From contig NZ_JADPQG010000001.1 in NCBI RefSeq assembly GCF_015687175.1, positions 744,001 through 808,000 of the forward strand: DNA of 64,000 nt, written 5' to 3'. Source of the DNA: Reinekea sp. G2M2-21 (GTDB lineage Bacteria > Pseudomonadota > Gammaproteobacteria > Pseudomonadales > Natronospirillaceae). Position 1 is the first letter of the stretch. Each line of letters begins with the position of its first letter. Of this stretch, positions 63,388 to 64,000 are shown one piece after another. Made by a program: the position numbers and the translations under genes. The notes beneath the pieces were generated by a model. The model was not told the origin of the DNA, made no database searches, and saw only the letters and a program-made list of their open reading frames with translations.

Positions 63388-63966
63388 TCAGTACACAAGC
63401 ATTATCAGGGTTTCCGCGACACAAGCTGGTCTGCGGCAACCTTCAATTTCAATGGTGATTTCTTCGGTGACTTCCAAACCCCGACGTACCGGAGTCACGT
63501 TAATAACGCGTTTTGTCGCACGTAAGTTGGAGCCCACCTTAACCGGGTAGGGGTAGCGTACTTTGTTGAGCCCCATGTTGACGACCATCTTAGCGCCAGG
63601 ATAGGGCGGAGTGTCTGAATTCACGGCTCCGGTAAGTGTTGGTATGAGCGATAGAGTTAGAAAACCATGAGCAATTGTGGCACGGAATGGTGACTCTTGT
63701 TTAGCCCTCGCGGGATCGGTGTGAATCCATTGGTGATCATTCGTGACATTGGCAAAGTTGTTGATCCGTTTTTGGTCGACGGTTAGCCAATCCCCAATGT
63801 AGGTTACTTCACCTAACTGGTTGTTCAGTTTCTGCAGCATATTCTGCGCAGCAGAGTTGTTGTTCAGCGCCCATTGGTCGTGATTGTGCGAAGCGTCAGA
63901 ACCTGAGGTCATTTTTTTCTGATCCAGCGCCCAGCTCAGCCATTGGCTGTTACGGGCATTGTTCAT
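63388..63966 (-). CDS. MaoC-like acyl dehydratase family protein, possibly partial
   Basis: At least 192 residues. A hot-dog fold of MaoC type is indicated by DWLTVDQKRINNFANVTNDHQWIHTDPARAK, IAHGFLTLSLIP and MGLNKVRYPYPVKVGS. The conserved D-x4-H pair lies in NDHQWIHTD. Members hydrate or dehydrate acyl-CoA thioesters. The N-terminal 50 residues are an unusual polar extension, and the frame remains open to the right edge of the window through 12 codons. The true start may therefore lie beyond 64000; ATG 63966 is only the last in-frame start. Confidence 0.8.
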   Translation of the reverse strand: MNNARNSQWLSWALDQKKMTSGSDASHNHDQWALNNNSAAQNMLQKLNNQLGEVTYIGDWLTVDQKRINNFANVTNDHQWIHTDPARAKQESPFRATIAHGFLTLSLIPTLTGAVNSDTPPYPGAKMVVNMGLNKVRYPYPVKVGSNLRATKRVINVTPVRRGLEVTEEITIEIEGCRRPACVAETLIMLVY

Positions 63967-64000
63967 CGCTTCTGTGAAATAATCCTTGAATTGCGGGTTC

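Noticed and set aside
1-64000. tRNA, rRNA and CRISPR arrays
   Set aside because: No cloverleaf-like or rRNA sequence and no regularly spaced repeats were seen in the gaps between genes; a dedicated scan was not possible here.

Overview
The window reads as chromosomal DNA of a marine, heterotrophic gammaproteobacterium. The translation/haem blocks hemA-prfA-prmC and lolB-ispE-prs-rplY-pth-ychF are arranged as in Pseudomonas and Oceanospirillales relatives. The secreted starch enzymes and MalT-type regulators suggest a polysaccharide degrader of the Reinekea/Saccharospirillum kind. That taxon is an inference from gene content, not a database result. No rRNA, tRNA, CRISPR array, prophage or transposase gene was recognised.

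Layout: (1) 0.5-5.4 kb, the stress operon prkA-yeaH-spoVR behind a good -24/-12 (sigma-54) promoter match. (2) 5.5-11.3 kb, a molybdenum operon moaA-mobA-moaB-moaC-moaD-moaE-modA-modB-modC, with genes overlapping or separated by at most one base, behind a leader that ends like a Moco riboswitch. (3) 11.3-22.4 kb, mixed housekeeping and envelope genes: a DUF2339 membrane protein, a TauE-like exporter, a YihG-like acyltransferase, a rhomboid protease, an MFS transporter, a UshA-like lipoprotein, an oxidoreductase and a PaiB-like protein.

(4) 22.4-43.3 kb, an extracellular starch region. A pullulanase/alpha-amylase operon on the minus strand is divergent from a MalT-like regulator. Further on are a GH14 beta-amylase and a second regulator that looks like true MalT. 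A nearly identical 21-bp element lies upstream of the first regulator and the beta-amylase, and its core also lies upstream of the pullulanase. This suggests one regulon in which long alpha-glucans are debranched, cut internally and then cut to maltose. Between these genes lie an nhaR-like regulator with hpf, a BI-1 family gene and a DUF533 gene, then a periplasmic binding lipoprotein paired with a histidine kinase that has no response regulator beside it.

(5) 43.3-48.9 kb, a GNAT protein, a DUF2868/DUF3482 membrane-GTPase pair, an Hpt-HD-GYP fusion and a yccF-like gene. Between the last two, two structured elements without coding capacity are inserted back to back at CTAG sites. (6) 49-52.8 kb, a compact minus-strand operon: an ATP-grasp enzyme, an OlsF-like two-domain acyltransferase, a DinB-like protein and a secreted YHS protein. 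It may make a modified amino-acid lipid. (7) 53-64 kb, conserved core genes: ychF, pth, rplY, prs, ispE, lolB and a TPR lipoprotein on the minus strand; hemA, prfA and prmC on the plus strand; and a MaoC-like gene that may run off the right edge.
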